The position numbers were made by a program, and so were the translations under genes. From HGM04593 sp045660825 (GTDB taxonomy: Bacteria > Bacteroidota > Bacteroidia > Bacteroidales > Bacteroidaceae): a stretch of DNA of 64,000 nucleotides. The notes under the pieces were generated by a model that saw only the letters and a list, made by a program, of their open reading frames with translations, did no database searches and was not told the origin of the DNA. Shown here piece by piece: positions 26,277 through 35,377 of the stretch; position 1 is the stretch's first letter, and every line of letters starts with the position of its first letter. The stretch lies in NCBI GenBank assembly GCA_045660825.1, contig JAZREN010000028.1:26029-90028 (forward strand), read 5' to 3'.

Positions 26277-27889
26277 AACGTCTCATACCCATACTTGTGA
26301 CAACAATGTGTCTTTTGCTCGGTTATATAGTGGGCACAAGCAGCACATTGTCAAGAATAAAGGAAAGCCTGATCATAGATCACAGCAACAAGATGAACGA
26401 GGTTCTTGGAGTGGTCAACGGAATGTATGTCGACGAACTGGATATTGACTCAATAATTGAAAACTGCATTCCCAAGGTACTTACCGAGCTCGACCCTCAC
26501 AGCGTCTATGTACCCATAGAAGAGGTAGAGACAGCAAATGCCGAACTGGAAAGCAGTTTCAGCGGCATAGGTATACGCTTCACCATCCAGGAAGATACAA
26601 TAAACATCAGCGACGTAATACGCAACGGCCCATCGGAGAAAGTGGGATTGCTTGCCGGCGACCGCATCATCAAAGTCAACGACACGCTTTTCGTGGGCAA
26701 GGATGTGTGCACCAACGACAAGGCCATGAAAAAGCTCAAAGGCCCCAAGGGCACGTTTGTAAAACTCGGCATACAGCGCTACGGCGAGCCCGACCTGCTC
26801 GACTTCATCATACGCCGCGACCAGATACCTGTAGAAAGCATCGAGGCCTATTACCTCATCAACGACAAATGGGGTTATATCCAGGTAGAACGTTTTGCCG
26901 AGAATACATTCACTGAGTTCCTGCGTGCCATGATTGAACTTGCATACAGCAACGCACAGGGATTCATCATCGACCTTCGCGGCAATGGAGGTGGCTACAT
27001 GGGTATTGCACTTGAGATGGCCAACCAGTTCCTCGACAAGAACGACATCATCGCATACACCGAGGGTGCCCACAGCGCAAAGACCATTGAACGCGCCAAC
27101 GGACACGGAGTGTTCAAGAATGTACCACTTGTGGTACTCGTAGACGAGACATCGGCATCGGCCAGCGAGATTATCGCAGGAACCATCCAGGACAACGACC
27201 GTGGCACCATCATCGGACGCCGCTCATTCGGCAAGGGACTAGTGCAGCAGCCCATCGAACTCAACGACGGCTCGCAGATAAGACTCACCATTGCACGCTA
27301 CCACACCCCATCGGGACGTTGCATACAGAAGCCATACAATAAAGGCGACCGCGAGGAGTATGACATGGACATCATTGAACGTTACAACAGAGGCGAGTTC
27401 TTCTCACAGGACAGCATACACCAGAACGAGGAACTCATCTACAAGACCAAGAAAGGACGCACCGTCTATGGCGGTGGCGGCATCATGCCCGACATATTCG
27501 TATCGGGCGACACCACCAGCGTACCTGCATACGTAGCCGACCTCTATTCACGCGGACTCGTTTCGCAATTCGCGCTGAAATATAGCAACAGCAACCGCCA
27601 CAAATTCACCGGGTACAAGACATACGAAACGCTCACTGCACGACTTGATGAACTGCAACTGTTCGACAGCTTTGTAAAATTCGCCACAAGCAAAGGCGCA
27701 AAAGCCAACAGCGCACAAATGAAAGAGTCGGAGGAACTTATCAAGCGTTCACTCTATTCAAACATTACCTATCAGTTGCTTGGAATGTGTGAGCATGTAA
27801 AATTCCTGAACCAGAGCGATTCAACAGTGATCAAGGCTGTTGAGGTGCTTGAAAAGGGAGAAGCATTCCCACAAAAACAGTTTGAGTAA
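26273..27889 (+). CDS. S41-family C-terminal processing peptidase
   Basis: A 538-residue periplasmic serine protease of the CtpA/Prc type with an N-terminal signal anchor (IPILVTTMCLLLGYIVGT). A PDZ domain at about residues 85-170 contains FSGIGIRF and GLLAGDRIIKVN. The protease core has IIDLRGNGGG, Ser296 in SASASE and Lys321 in SFGKG. The 25-residue spacing equals that of the known Ser-Lys dyad. A helical C-terminal region follows. It cleaves C-terminal tails of exported or misfolded proteins. Translation is coupled to the deaminase gene by a 4-base overlap, although no functional link is obvious. Confidence 0.94.
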   Translation: MKRLIPILVTTMCLLLGYIVGTSSTLSRIKESLIIDHSNKMNEVLGVVNGMYVDELDIDSIIENCIPKVLTELDPHSVYVPIEEVETANAELESSFSGIGIRFTIQEDTINISDVIRNGPSEKVGLLAGDRIIKVNDTLFVGKDVCTNDKAMKKLKGPKGTFVKLGIQRYGEPDLLDFIIRRDQIPVESIEAYYLINDKWGYIQVERFAENTFTEFLRAMIELAYSNAQGFIIDLRGNGGGYMGIALEMANQFLDKNDIIAYTEGAHSAKTIERANGHGVFKNVPLVVLVDETSASASEIIAGTIQDNDRGTIIGRRSFGKGLVQQPIELNDGSQIRLTIARYHTPSGRCIQKPYNKGDREEYDMDIIERYNRGEFFSQDSIHQNEELIYKTKKGRTVYGGGGIMPDIFVSGDTTSVPAYVADLYSRGLVSQFALKYSNSNRHKFTGYKTYETLTARLDELQLFDSFVKFATSKGAKANSAQMKESEELIKRSLYSNITYQLLGMCEHVKFLNQSDSTVIKAVEVLEKGEAFPQKQFE

Positions 27890-27924
27890 AAATATCAAAA
27901 CAACAACCCACATTCAAATAAAAA

Positions 27925-27950
27925 GTTGTATCTTCGCACAAAGATACAAC
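27925..27950 (+). promoter_or_regulatory. tRNA-Gly promoter -7 box inside a perfect inverted repeat
   Basis: TATCTTCG at 27929-27936 is a Bacteroidota -7 box 17 bases before the tRNA. It lies within a 10-bp perfect inverted repeat (27925-27934 GTTGTATCTT with 27941-27950). The symmetric sequence could be an operator or could terminate read-through from the S41 gene. Confidence 0.5.
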
Positions 27951-27953
27951 AAC

Positions 27954-28026
27954 GCGGTAATAGCTCAGTTGGTAGAGCATTGGCTTCCCAAGCCGAGGGT
28001 CGCGGGTTCGAGTCCCGTTTACCGCT
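27954..28026 (+). tRNA. tRNA-Gly (anticodon CCC)
   Basis: A 73-base cloverleaf. The acceptor stem GCGGTAA pairs with TTACCGC and the discriminator is T. The D-arm is GCTC/GAGC. The anticodon stem TTGGC/GCCGA closes loop TTCCCAA, giving anticodon CCC. The T-arm is GCGGG-TTCGAGT-CCCGT. CCA is not encoded. Its 3' end is repeated downstream. Confidence 0.95.
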
Positions 28027-28027
28027 C

Positions 28028-28058
28028 AACAAAAAAGCACCCCAAGGTGCTTTTTGTT
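28028..28058 (+). terminator. Terminator after tRNA-Gly
   Basis: The A-rich stem ending GCACC pairs with GGTGC (28037-28041 with 28046-28050), extended by A-T pairs, and is followed by TTTTTGTTG. Confidence 0.85.
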
Positions 28059-28150
28059 GTATTTGCAGGCGAGAGCCCGCGACCCTATTAACAAGGAAAG
28101 CGATGCGAAAGCATCGCGGGTTCGAGTCCCGTTTACCGCTCCTAAAGAAG

Positions 28151-28188
28151 TAATGGTCGCCATGCAAATGGTGGCCATTAGTTTTTTA
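28151..28188 (+). terminator. Terminator-like hairpin after the second tRNA 3' copy
   Basis: A 12-bp stem with two G-U pairs (28151-28162 with 28169-28180) and a 6-base loop is followed by GTTTTTT. A terminator behind a partial tRNA copy suggests that a whole tRNA unit once stood here. Confidence 0.75.
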
Positions 28189-28308
28189 GGAATGAACTAA
28201 GAGAACCCGAGACCCTATCAAACAAGGAAAGGCGCAGCTTGCTGCGCGGGTTCTTTCTCCACTGCGTTACGAAAGCAGCAAGCCGATTACGAGCCCCGTT
28301 TACCGCTC

Positions 28309-28530
28309 TCTAAGAGATTCTTTTAGCAACAATATAGCAGTTGACCCAAAAGTCAATGTCATCCCGACCATACCTTGAAAATATCAAAAGATGTTTTCGA
28401 TGAGCGGAGCGAACTATTCTTGTATGAGGGGTCTCTAAAAAACGCGTTTGAGATATCTCACATACGTTCGATATGACATCAGGAAGGGGTTGGAAAGCCG
28501 TGAATGACACACACGCATTGTTGTTAAAAT
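28309..28530. other. Non-coding region downstream of uvrA
   Basis: No credible gene. The sequence (GAGCGGAGCGAACTATTC, then GAGATATCTCACATACG and TCGATATGACATCAGG) looks like the short dispersed non-coding sequences common between Bacteroidales genes. The minus-strand open frame through it (28310-28534) has no gene-like composition. Confidence 0.4.
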
Positions 28531-31365
28531 TCACCTCTCCAATTCCTCTTTCAGATACTTCGCCGTGTGCCCTACTCCTTTGGCAGCGACCTCCTCGGGG
28601 GTTCCTGTGGCCATTACCACGCCACCATCGCGGCCGCCTTCGGGGCCCATGTCGATGATATAATCGGCCATCTTTATGACATCAAGATTGTGCTCGATAA
28701 TCACCACGGTGTTGCCCTTGTCGACAAGGCGATTAATAACGTTCATGAGCACACGTATATCTTCAAAGTGCAAGCCTGTAGTAGGCTCGTCGAGCAGATA
28801 GAGCGTCTTTCCTGTATCGCGCTTTGCAAGCTCTGTCGCAAGCTTCACACGCTGGCTCTCACCACCCGAAAGGGTTGTCGACGGCTGACCGAGTTTTATA
28901 TATCCCAAGCCCACATCCTGCAACACCTTTATCTTATTGAGGATGGTAGGAACATTCTCAAAGAATTCGACAGCCATGTTTATTGTCATGTCAAGCACAT
29001 CGGCTATCGACTTGCCCTTGTAACGCACCTCCAGCGTCTCACGGTTATAGCGTTTGCCATGGCACACCTCGCAAGGTACCATCACATCGGGCAGGAAGTT
29101 CATCTCCAATGTCTTGTAACCGTTACCGCTACAAGCCTCGCAACGTCCACCAGTGACGTTGAACGAGAAACGGCCGGCCTTGTAGCCACGTATCTTTGCC
29201 TCGGGGAGATCAACAAAGAGGTTACGAATATCGGCAAACACGCCTGTATATGTCGCGGGGTTGGAGCGTGGTGTACGACCTAGCGGCGACTGGTCTACAT
29301 CCACAATTTTGTCAATGTGTTCAATGCCTTCAATTGAGGCATAATGCAGCGGCTCACGAAGCGCGCGGTAAAAATGCTTTGCAAGGATTGGTTGCAGGGT
29401 ATCGTTTATGAGCGATGACTTTCCACCACCCGACACGCCGGTGACGCAAATGAGTTTACCAAGCGGAAACTCTACATCAACATTCTTCAGGTTATTTCCG
29501 CATGCACCCTTAATCCTGATGAACTCGCCGTTACCGGGACGTCGCACTGCAGGCACCTCAATTTTCTCTTTTCCATTGAGGAAGCGTGCCGTCATTGTAT
29601 CGCCCTTGAGCATCTCCTCGGGAGTACCGGCAAAGACTATCTCACCACCCTTGCGGCCGGCCTTGGGACCAAGGTCAATTATGTAGTCAGAGGCAAGCAT
29701 TATGTCGCGGTCGTGCTCCACAACAATCACGGTGTTGCCAATGTCGCGGAGCGACTTGAGCGAACTTATGAGCCTGTCGTTGTCGCGCGGATGAAGACCA
29801 ATACTGGGCTCGTCAAGAATATAAAAGACATTCACAAGCTGTGAACCCACCTGCGTTGCAAGGCGTATGCGCTGACCCTCACCACCAGATAGTGAAACTG
29901 ACGAACGGTTAAGTGAGAGATATCCAAGACCAACATCGAGCAGGAAGCCTATGCGTGTCTTCACCTCCTTCACAATCTCGCCTGCAATGGCACGTTGCTT
30001 GTCGGTGAGCGATTCATCGAGCTGCTCGAGCCACTCGTTGAGGGCTATGATGTCCATTGATGCAAGCTCCGATATATTCTTGCCCGCCAAACGATAATGC
30101 AGCGCCTCCTTATTAAGGCGTGCACCACCACACTCGGGGCAAGTTTGCATCATCGAGAACTGCTCGGCCCAACGTAGTTCCTTGGCCGACGTGCTTGTCT
30201 CTTTCTGCAACTGTATATATTTCACAAGGCCGTCGTAGGTTGAGATGCTGTCATAGAACATCTCGGACGAACTGTTTAGTTTCAATGGCACGGGTGAGCC
30301 ATAGAGAATCTCGTCGAGTGCCTCATCGGGCAGTTCATCGACGGGGGTTTTCAAATCTGCGTCATAGCGGGCAAGCACAGCCTCAATCTGTTGGAAGATT
30401 GATGAACGGCGGTATTTGCCAAGCGGTGCAAGTGCACCGTCATAGACCGACAGCGTGCGGTCGGGGACGACCTTGTCAACGTCAACACTGCTTATCACGC
30501 CCAATCCCTTACATTTGGGGCAGAAGCCCTGAGGGGAGTTGAACGAGAAGTTATGAGGGTCGGGTTCCTTATAGGCAAGACCGGTAACAGGACACATGAG
30601 GCGCTTGCTGTAGTGACGAACCTCGCCCGACGGCATCTCCATTATCATCACAAGTCCATCACCCTGCGAAAGCGCGGTAGCAAGACTCTGCTTCAGGCGT
30701 TGTGTATCCTTAGCATCGACAGCGAGTTTGTCAATGACAACCTCAATGTCGTGGTTCTTGTATCTCTCGAGCATCATGCCGCGCGACATCTCGCACAGTT
30801 CGCCATCAACGCGCACGTTGAGGTATCCCTTGCGCATCATCTGCTCAAAGAGTTCCTTGTAATGTCCCTTGCGGTTCTTCACAAGCGGTGCAAGTATATA
30901 TATGCGCTTGCCGTCATAGGCATCGAGCAGCAATTCAAGAATCTTCTCCTCGGTATATTTCACCATCTTCTCGCCCGACAGATATGAATAGGCATCAGCT
31001 GCACGTGAATAGAGCAGACGCAGATAGTCATATATTTCGGTTGTGGTACCCACGGTTGAACGCGGGTTCTTGTTGGTAGTCTTCTGCTCAATGGAAATCA
31101 CCGGGCTGAGGCCGGTAATTTTGTCCACATCGGGGCGCTCCATTCCACCCAGGAAATTGCGGGCGTAGGTGGAAAATGTCTCGAGATAGCGGCGCTGTCC
31201 CTCGGCAAATATCGTATCGAACGCCAGCGACGACTTGCCGCTGCCGCTGAGACCTGTTATCACCGTGAGCGAATCGTGCGGTATCTCAACATCCACATTC
31301 TTGAGGTTGTGCACCCTGGCACCAAAGACCTCAATCTTTCCTTTTTCCTCTGCTTCCATCATCAC
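28531..31365 (-). CDS. uvrA: UvrABC excinuclease subunit A
   Basis: A 944-residue DNA-damage-recognition ATPase of nucleotide excision repair. Two ABC ATPase halves are seen: Walker A GLSGSGKSSLAFDT near residue 38 and GVSGGGKSSLIND near 650, with signature segments SLSGGEGQR and TLSGGESQR. The main zinc module is intact (CEACSGNG and CEVCHGK). In the first zinc module the usual CxxC reads CPVT, while the partner CPKC is intact. The start ATG lies 3 bases after the stop of the upstream gene at 31369, so the two form an operon. The length is normal. Confidence 0.97.
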   Translation of the reverse strand: MMMEAEEKGKIEVFGARVHNLKNVDVEIPHDSLTVITGLSGSGKSSLAFDTIFAEGQRRYLETFSTYARNFLGGMERPDVDKITGLSPVISIEQKTTNKNPRSTVGTTTEIYDYLRLLYSRAADAYSYLSGEKMVKYTEEKILELLLDAYDGKRIYILAPLVKNRKGHYKELFEQMMRKGYLNVRVDGELCEMSRGMMLERYKNHDIEVVIDKLAVDAKDTQRLKQSLATALSQGDGLVMIMEMPSGEVRHYSKRLMCPVTGLAYKEPDPHNFSFNSPQGFCPKCKGLGVISSVDVDKVVPDRTLSVYDGALAPLGKYRRSSIFQQIEAVLARYDADLKTPVDELPDEALDEILYGSPVPLKLNSSSEMFYDSISTYDGLVKYIQLQKETSTSAKELRWAEQFSMMQTCPECGGARLNKEALHYRLAGKNISELASMDIIALNEWLEQLDESLTDKQRAIAGEIVKEVKTRIGFLLDVGLGYLSLNRSSVSLSGGEGQRIRLATQVGSQLVNVFYILDEPSIGLHPRDNDRLISSLKSLRDIGNTVIVVEHDRDIMLASDYIIDLGPKAGRKGGEIVFAGTPEEMLKGDTMTARFLNGKEKIEVPAVRRPGNGEFIRIKGACGNNLKNVDVEFPLGKLICVTGVSGGGKSSLINDTLQPILAKHFYRALREPLHYASIEGIEHIDKIVDVDQSPLGRTPRSNPATYTGVFADIRNLFVDLPEAKIRGYKAGRFSFNVTGGRCEACSGNGYKTLEMNFLPDVMVPCEVCHGKRYNRETLEVRYKGKSIADVLDMTINMAVEFFENVPTILNKIKVLQDVGLGYIKLGQPSTTLSGGESQRVKLATELAKRDTGKTLYLLDEPTTGLHFEDIRVLMNVINRLVDKGNTVVIIEHNLDVIKMADYIIDMGPEGGRDGGVVMATGTPEEVAAKGVGHTAKYLKEELER

Positions 31366-31368
31366 TGT

Positions 31369-32091
31369 TTATTTTATGCCCTCGGAATATCCGCGCAAAA
31401 GGTTCACATCACGTTTTATATCATACTCAATGCCGTCGGCACCCTTGGCCTTTATAACCACAAAATAGACACCGGGCTTCACGGGATTACCCTTGTAGGT
31501 TCCGTCCCACCCTGTGCCTTCGCGTCCCATCTCATCGAGCCCCCAGCGATAGAGTTCCTGTCCCCAACGATTGTAGATTGCACCATGGAACTCCACAATT
31601 GATTTCACGTTGAAGACATTGTAGTAATCGTTTATGCCGTCGCCGTTGGGCGAAAAGGCATTCGGAGCCTCAAGTGCCGACTCGGCAAGGACAATGCTGA
31701 AAGGCGTTTCGTAATACTCTTCGCCAAAAGGCCAGTAAACCTCACTGTCCTCAAGACTGGTATATGTGATGGTAGGCATTACTGTTGTAGCACCGCTCTC
31801 GCGCAGTTCAATCTGCACATCGGCATCGTGACGCACAAGATAAGGCTCCACCTCACCCTCCTTGAAGAACTCCCATGTACAGGTGAGCGAATATCCGGCG
31901 ACCTCGGGAGCGTTGGCATAGAACCTGACAGTCACGGGAGCTTCGCCAGAATACTCTTCACCAATGGCAAGGTCGGTGAGCATACCCTTGGAGTCCACTA
32001 CGAGCGCAGTGGGTTTGGGAGCCTTTATATCCTCGGCCATTGCAACAGCACAAAGTAGTAATAGCGATATCAGAATACTGTATTTCTTCAT
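31369..32091 (-). CDS. Exported protein with CHU C-terminal (gliding-associated, type B) domain
   Basis: A 240-residue protein with signal peptide MKKYSILISLLLLCAVAMA. Residues 45-130 resemble a PKD/Ig-like strand domain. The C-terminal about 85 residues are the gliding motility-associated (CHU_C, T9SS type B) domain: APNAFSPNGDGINDYYNV, then IYNRWGQELYRW and GWDGTYKGNPVKPGVYFV. Such domains direct T9SS export and surface association. It is encoded 3 bases upstream of uvrA, though no functional link to repair is known. The ligand is unknown. Confidence 0.88.
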   Translation of the reverse strand: MKKYSILISLLLLCAVAMAEDIKAPKPTALVVDSKGMLTDLAIGEEYSGEAPVTVRFYANAPEVAGYSLTCTWEFFKEGEVEPYLVRHDADVQIELRESGATTVMPTITYTSLEDSEVYWPFGEEYYETPFSIVLAESALEAPNAFSPNGDGINDYYNVFNVKSIVEFHGAIYNRWGQELYRWGLDEMGREGTGWDGTYKGNPVKPGVYFVVIKAKGADGIEYDIKRDVNLLRGYSEGIK

Positions 32092-32360
32092 AAGTCCGTT
32101 TTATTTGTATAACGCAATGCTTGGCGAAAAGTACACAACCGCCACCAAACAGCGCAATTAGAAACAAAAATAGTAATTCCCCACGAAAAAACATAGACAA
32201 AGCAAAGGTTTTAATCCATTTATGCCGCAACTTTACCTTTAAGCTGCAAGGCACCATCTTTTTTACTTTTACATCTTCAATTATTGACAATTATTCGTTA
32301 TCTTCGCAAGAAATTTTGTTCCGTCATACCAGGAACACACATATCTTTCATTTTGTTATT

Positions 32361-34211
32361 ATGAAAACCAGCAAAAGAATATTACTTGCACTTGTCCTTG
32401 TGATGACAACCGTAACCGTAAGCGCACAGAAAACAAACATCGTGAGCCACACCGTTACTCAAGGACAGACACTCTACTCCATCTCAAAGCAATACAACAC
32501 CACTGTCGACGAGATAATCAAGTTCAACCCCGGCTGTAACGAGACATTGTCAATAGGGCAAAAACTCATTATCCCAAGCAACAGCACCCGGGAGGTTAAA
32601 AACAAGGAGAACAAGGGTGGCAAGACACACACCATACAAAGCGGCGAGACACTCTACCGCTTGAGCAAGATGTATAACGTTACAACCGAGGAACTGTGCG
32701 AGGCAAACCCAGGACTGTCGGTCAACAACTTCCGCACCGGCGAGGTAATCATCATCCCCACAAAAGAGGGTGTAAAGGGAGAGAGCACACCCCAAAAGGT
32801 CGCCAAGGAGCTTGTAGCGACACAAAAAGATGATAAGCGTCAGACCATTGTCGGCACCCACAAGGTAGAACGCAAGGAGAGTGTCGAGAGCATTTGCCAA
32901 CTGTACGGCATTACGAAGGAAGAACTTATAAAGGCCAACCCGGAACTAAAGGAAAAGAAGCTCAAGCGCAAGATGCTGCTCTACATTCCGGCACCTAAAG
33001 CCAAGGAAGAACCTGTAAAACAAATCATAGTAAAGCAAGAGGAGTCAAATGAGAAATTCGCAAAAGGAATCAACGACGACAAAGTGCTGAATGTTGCCGT
33101 TGTATTGTCGTTTCTGCTCGACACCTACGCACCAAAGGAGCAAAGCCGCATGGTGGAATATTATCAGGGATTCCTCATGGCTGTGGAGCAACTGAAGCGC
33201 GAAGGCTACTCATTCGTAATAGACACCTATGATGCAGGCCACAAGGACAATAGCCTTGACAGCCTGCTATCAAGCAGTGCATTCGACAACGTGGAGATGA
33301 TTATTGGAGCATCGTACCCCAGACACAACAAGGAACTTGCAAAATTTGCCAAGGAACGCCAGATTCCGCTTGTAATTCCCTTCTCAAACAAAAAGGATGA
33401 AGCCATCAACAACCCTACCGTGTACATTGCAAACGGCATACAGTCGTTCATTCTTCCACAGATAAGTTCAAGATTTGTAAAGACGTTCCCCAATGCCAAC
33501 GTTCTATTTGTAGAGGACAGCGTAAAGAGCAACAAGGCTGAGTTCATCAAGAACCTCACCACAGAGCTGACAGAGAATGATATCCCCTACACCACCATAC
33601 AGATGGAGCAGTTATCAAACGAGGAACTTGTACTGCAGACATTGACCGAAGCCAAGATTGAGGACAAGGAGTTTGTTGTGGTACCCACATCGTCATCGGC
33701 AACCACGCTGAACACTTTGTTGCCTTCATTGTTACACGCTAAGGGTATCGACTCGCTTGGCGTTGCCCAATTCAAGTTGTTCGGTTATCCCGAGTGGCAG
33801 ATACACGCAAAGGACACACGCGAACTCATGTACGAGGTAGATACATATTTCTATGCGACATTCTACAGCCACTATGCAATACCGCGCGTTGCCGAATTCC
33901 AGGAAGAGTTCATACACTGGTATAACCGCGGCATACAGAACATATACCCACGATATGGAATGTTGGGATATGACACCGGCTACTTTTTCCTGCTTGCCGC
34001 CAGCCTCTATGGCAACAGCATGCACGAAAACATTAACCAGACACCATTCTCCCCGGTGCAGTCCGATTTCAAGTTCGAGCGCATAAGTGACAAGGACGGT
34101 TTCATAAACAAGAAATTCTTCTTTATACACTTCACACCCGAATATTATATTGACAAAATGGACTTCGATCAGGAGATATTTCAGGGCGATGACCAGGAGA
34201 TAATCCTGTAA
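32361..34211 (+). CDS. LysM protein fused to a periplasmic-binding-like domain
   Basis: A 616-residue exported protein. The frame is open from 32121, but the ATG at 32361 gives a signal peptide (MKTSKRILLALVLVMTTVTV). Three LysM peptidoglycan-binding repeats follow at about residues 29-75, 90-135 and 160-205; the third is more diverged. Residues about 240-610 look like a type I periplasmic-binding/receptor fold (VLNVAVVLSFLLDTYAP, VIDTYDAGH, IIGASYPRHNKELA). LysM-plus-PBP proteins are common in Bacteroidales and probably act at the cell wall. TATCTTCG at 32300-32307 is a candidate promoter box. The PorT-like barrel follows after 38 bases. Confidence 0.9.
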   Translation: MKTSKRILLALVLVMTTVTVSAQKTNIVSHTVTQGQTLYSISKQYNTTVDEIIKFNPGCNETLSIGQKLIIPSNSTREVKNKENKGGKTHTIQSGETLYRLSKMYNVTTEELCEANPGLSVNNFRTGEVIIIPTKEGVKGESTPQKVAKELVATQKDDKRQTIVGTHKVERKESVESICQLYGITKEELIKANPELKEKKLKRKMLLYIPAPKAKEEPVKQIIVKQEESNEKFAKGINDDKVLNVAVVLSFLLDTYAPKEQSRMVEYYQGFLMAVEQLKREGYSFVIDTYDAGHKDNSLDSLLSSSAFDNVEMIIGASYPRHNKELAKFAKERQIPLVIPFSNKKDEAINNPTVYIANGIQSFILPQISSRFVKTFPNANVLFVEDSVKSNKAEFIKNLTTELTENDIPYTTIQMEQLSNEELVLQTLTEAKIEDKEFVVVPTSSSATTLNTLLPSLLHAKGIDSLGVAQFKLFGYPEWQIHAKDTRELMYEVDTYFYATFYSHYAIPRVAEFQEEFIHWYNRGIQNIYPRYGMLGYDTGYFFLLAASLYGNSMHENINQTPFSPVQSDFKFERISDKDGFINKKFFFIHFTPEYYIDKMDFDQEIFQGDDQEIIL

Positions 34212-34249
34212 TCCAGCTGTTATAGATTGTAAGCGAGAGAACTTGACAG

Positions 34250-34957
34250 ATGAAAAGGAACTTTTACATTATAGCCATGTTGCTGGCAACATTCAGCACC
34301 ACTTGCATCAAGGCTCAGGTAGAAAGCCCACGAAGCATGCTTGAGATTGGAATTTCGGGTGGTGCCAACCTCAACCGCATGGAATTCCAGCCATCAATAA
34401 GGCAAAAGTTGCTACAGGGCTATAACGGCGGTATCAGCGCGCGTTACACAAGCGAAAAATACTTCAGCATGATATGTGCGGCACAGGTGGAAGTCAACTT
34501 CTCGCAACGTGGAATGAAGGAAGATTTTGACGACGGTACATCCAACAACTACATACGCAGGCTCAACTACATTGAGATTCCACTCTTTGCCCACGTTTCA
34601 TGGGGCAAAGAGCAGAAAGGTTTCCAGTTTTTCCTGAATCTTGGACCGCAGTTCGGTTTTCTGCTCAACGGGAGCGAAGAATATAACGGAGAGTGGGAAA
34701 CAGCCAACCGCCCGTCAAGCATAAGACCACTGTATGGCAAAGCCATTGAGAACAAGTTTGAATATGGCATTGCCGGTGGCTTGGGACTCGAGTACAAAAG
34801 TAAGATAGGTAATTTCTTCATCGAAGGACGCTACTACTACGGACTCTCCGACGTGTTCCACAACTCAAAGACCGACGATTTCGGCCGCTCGGCCAATACC
34901 ACAATCGCAGCACGCATTGGATATTCGATAAGAATCTTCAACAAGGAGTTTGAATAA
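34250..34957 (+). CDS. PorT-like outer-membrane beta-barrel protein
   Basis: A 235-residue protein with a signal peptide ending CIKAQ. The rest alternates short amphipathic strands typical of an 8-stranded barrel: LEIGISGGANLNRM, GGISARYTSE, LNYIEIPLFAHVSW, FFLNLGPQFGFLL, YGIAGGLGLEYK, ANTTIAARIGYSIRIF. This is the PorT/outer-membrane beta-barrel family of Bacteroidota. It lies 38 bases after the LysM gene and before a terminator, so the two are probably one transcript. Its role in the envelope is unknown. Confidence 0.88.
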   Translation: MKRNFYIIAMLLATFSTTCIKAQVESPRSMLEIGISGGANLNRMEFQPSIRQKLLQGYNGGISARYTSEKYFSMICAAQVEVNFSQRGMKEDFDDGTSNNYIRRLNYIEIPLFAHVSWGKEQKGFQFFLNLGPQFGFLLNGSEEYNGEWETANRPSSIRPLYGKAIENKFEYGIAGGLGLEYKSKIGNFFIEGRYYYGLSDVFHNSKTDDFGRSANTTIAARIGYSIRIFNKEFE

Positions 34958-34974
34958 AGACAAACATACAAAAT

Positions 34975-35010
34975 GAAAAGGATAAAGCGACGCAGCGCTT
35001 TATCCTTTTC
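34975..35010. terminator. Bidirectional terminator
   Basis: A 15-bp perfect stem (34975-34989 with 34996-35010) with a 6-base loop lies between the convergent barrel gene and the small zinc-ribbon gene. A/T-rich stem ends serve both strands. Confidence 0.85.
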
Positions 35011-35031
35011 ATTTACATGACCGTTACACAA

Positions 35032-35232
35032 TCAACGCTGGAGCAGATAAGCTCCCACCTTACCACATTTGCGGCAACGGTACGAAATCTGATGGTCATC
35101 TTCGGAAATAATCTCCAAATCACGTGAATTGCACTTTGAGCAATACACGGGATTTCCGCGACGTGTTTTGGCGCCGCTACCGCCAATAATTCCCAAGAGT
35201 ACCAACACGCCAATAATAATCCAAATCCACAT
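35032..35232 (-). CDS. Small membrane protein with zinc ribbon
   Basis: A 66-residue protein with one N-terminal transmembrane helix (WIWIIIGVLVLLGIIGG) and a C-terminal zinc ribbon with YCSKCNSRD and RCRKCGKVG. Four cysteines are in two CxxC knuckles 19 residues apart. The start at 35232 leaves no upstream extension, and a terminator follows the stop. It is too short to assign a family. The complete zinc site and hydrophobic segment make it likely to be real. Confidence 0.7.
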   Translation of the reverse strand: MWIWIIIGVLVLLGIIGGSGAKTRRGNPVYCSKCNSRDLEIISEDDHQISYRCRKCGKVGAYLLQR

Positions 35233-35377
35233 ATTTGTTTATTTTATTATCTTCTCCCTGCACCTGAAAGAAGAATACACAATGAAAGTGTGGTGCAAAC
35301 AGCAGATATTCCCGGACAGCGCAAATGAAGGACGCTACACAATTGGGAAAGCCGACACTTCCTTAATTAATCAGTTT

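Larger units (their letters stand above)
28000..28308 (+). repeat. Partial copies of the tRNA-Gly 3' end
   Basis: The last 27 tRNA bases plus flanking C (28000-28027) recur exactly at 28114-28141, and an 18-base end with one mismatch recurs at 28291-28308. Each is preceded by a related leader: 28071-28102 and 28201-28233 share GAGARCCCG-GACCCTAT and ACAAGGAAAG. A GAAA-loop stem (28100-28106 with 28111-28117) abuts the second copy. None is a complete tRNA gene. They look like integration scars or decayed tandem tRNA genes. Confidence 0.8.

Noticed and set aside
28310..28534. A 74-codon minus-strand frame downstream of uvrA
   Set aside because: It spans intergenic sequence of the dispersed non-coding type and overlaps the uvrA stop; there is no promoter or conserved feature.
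35013..35213. A second small minus-strand frame overlapping the zinc-ribbon gene
   Set aside because: The frame at 35032-35232 has a clean membrane helix and two CxxC knuckles; the other frame has neither.
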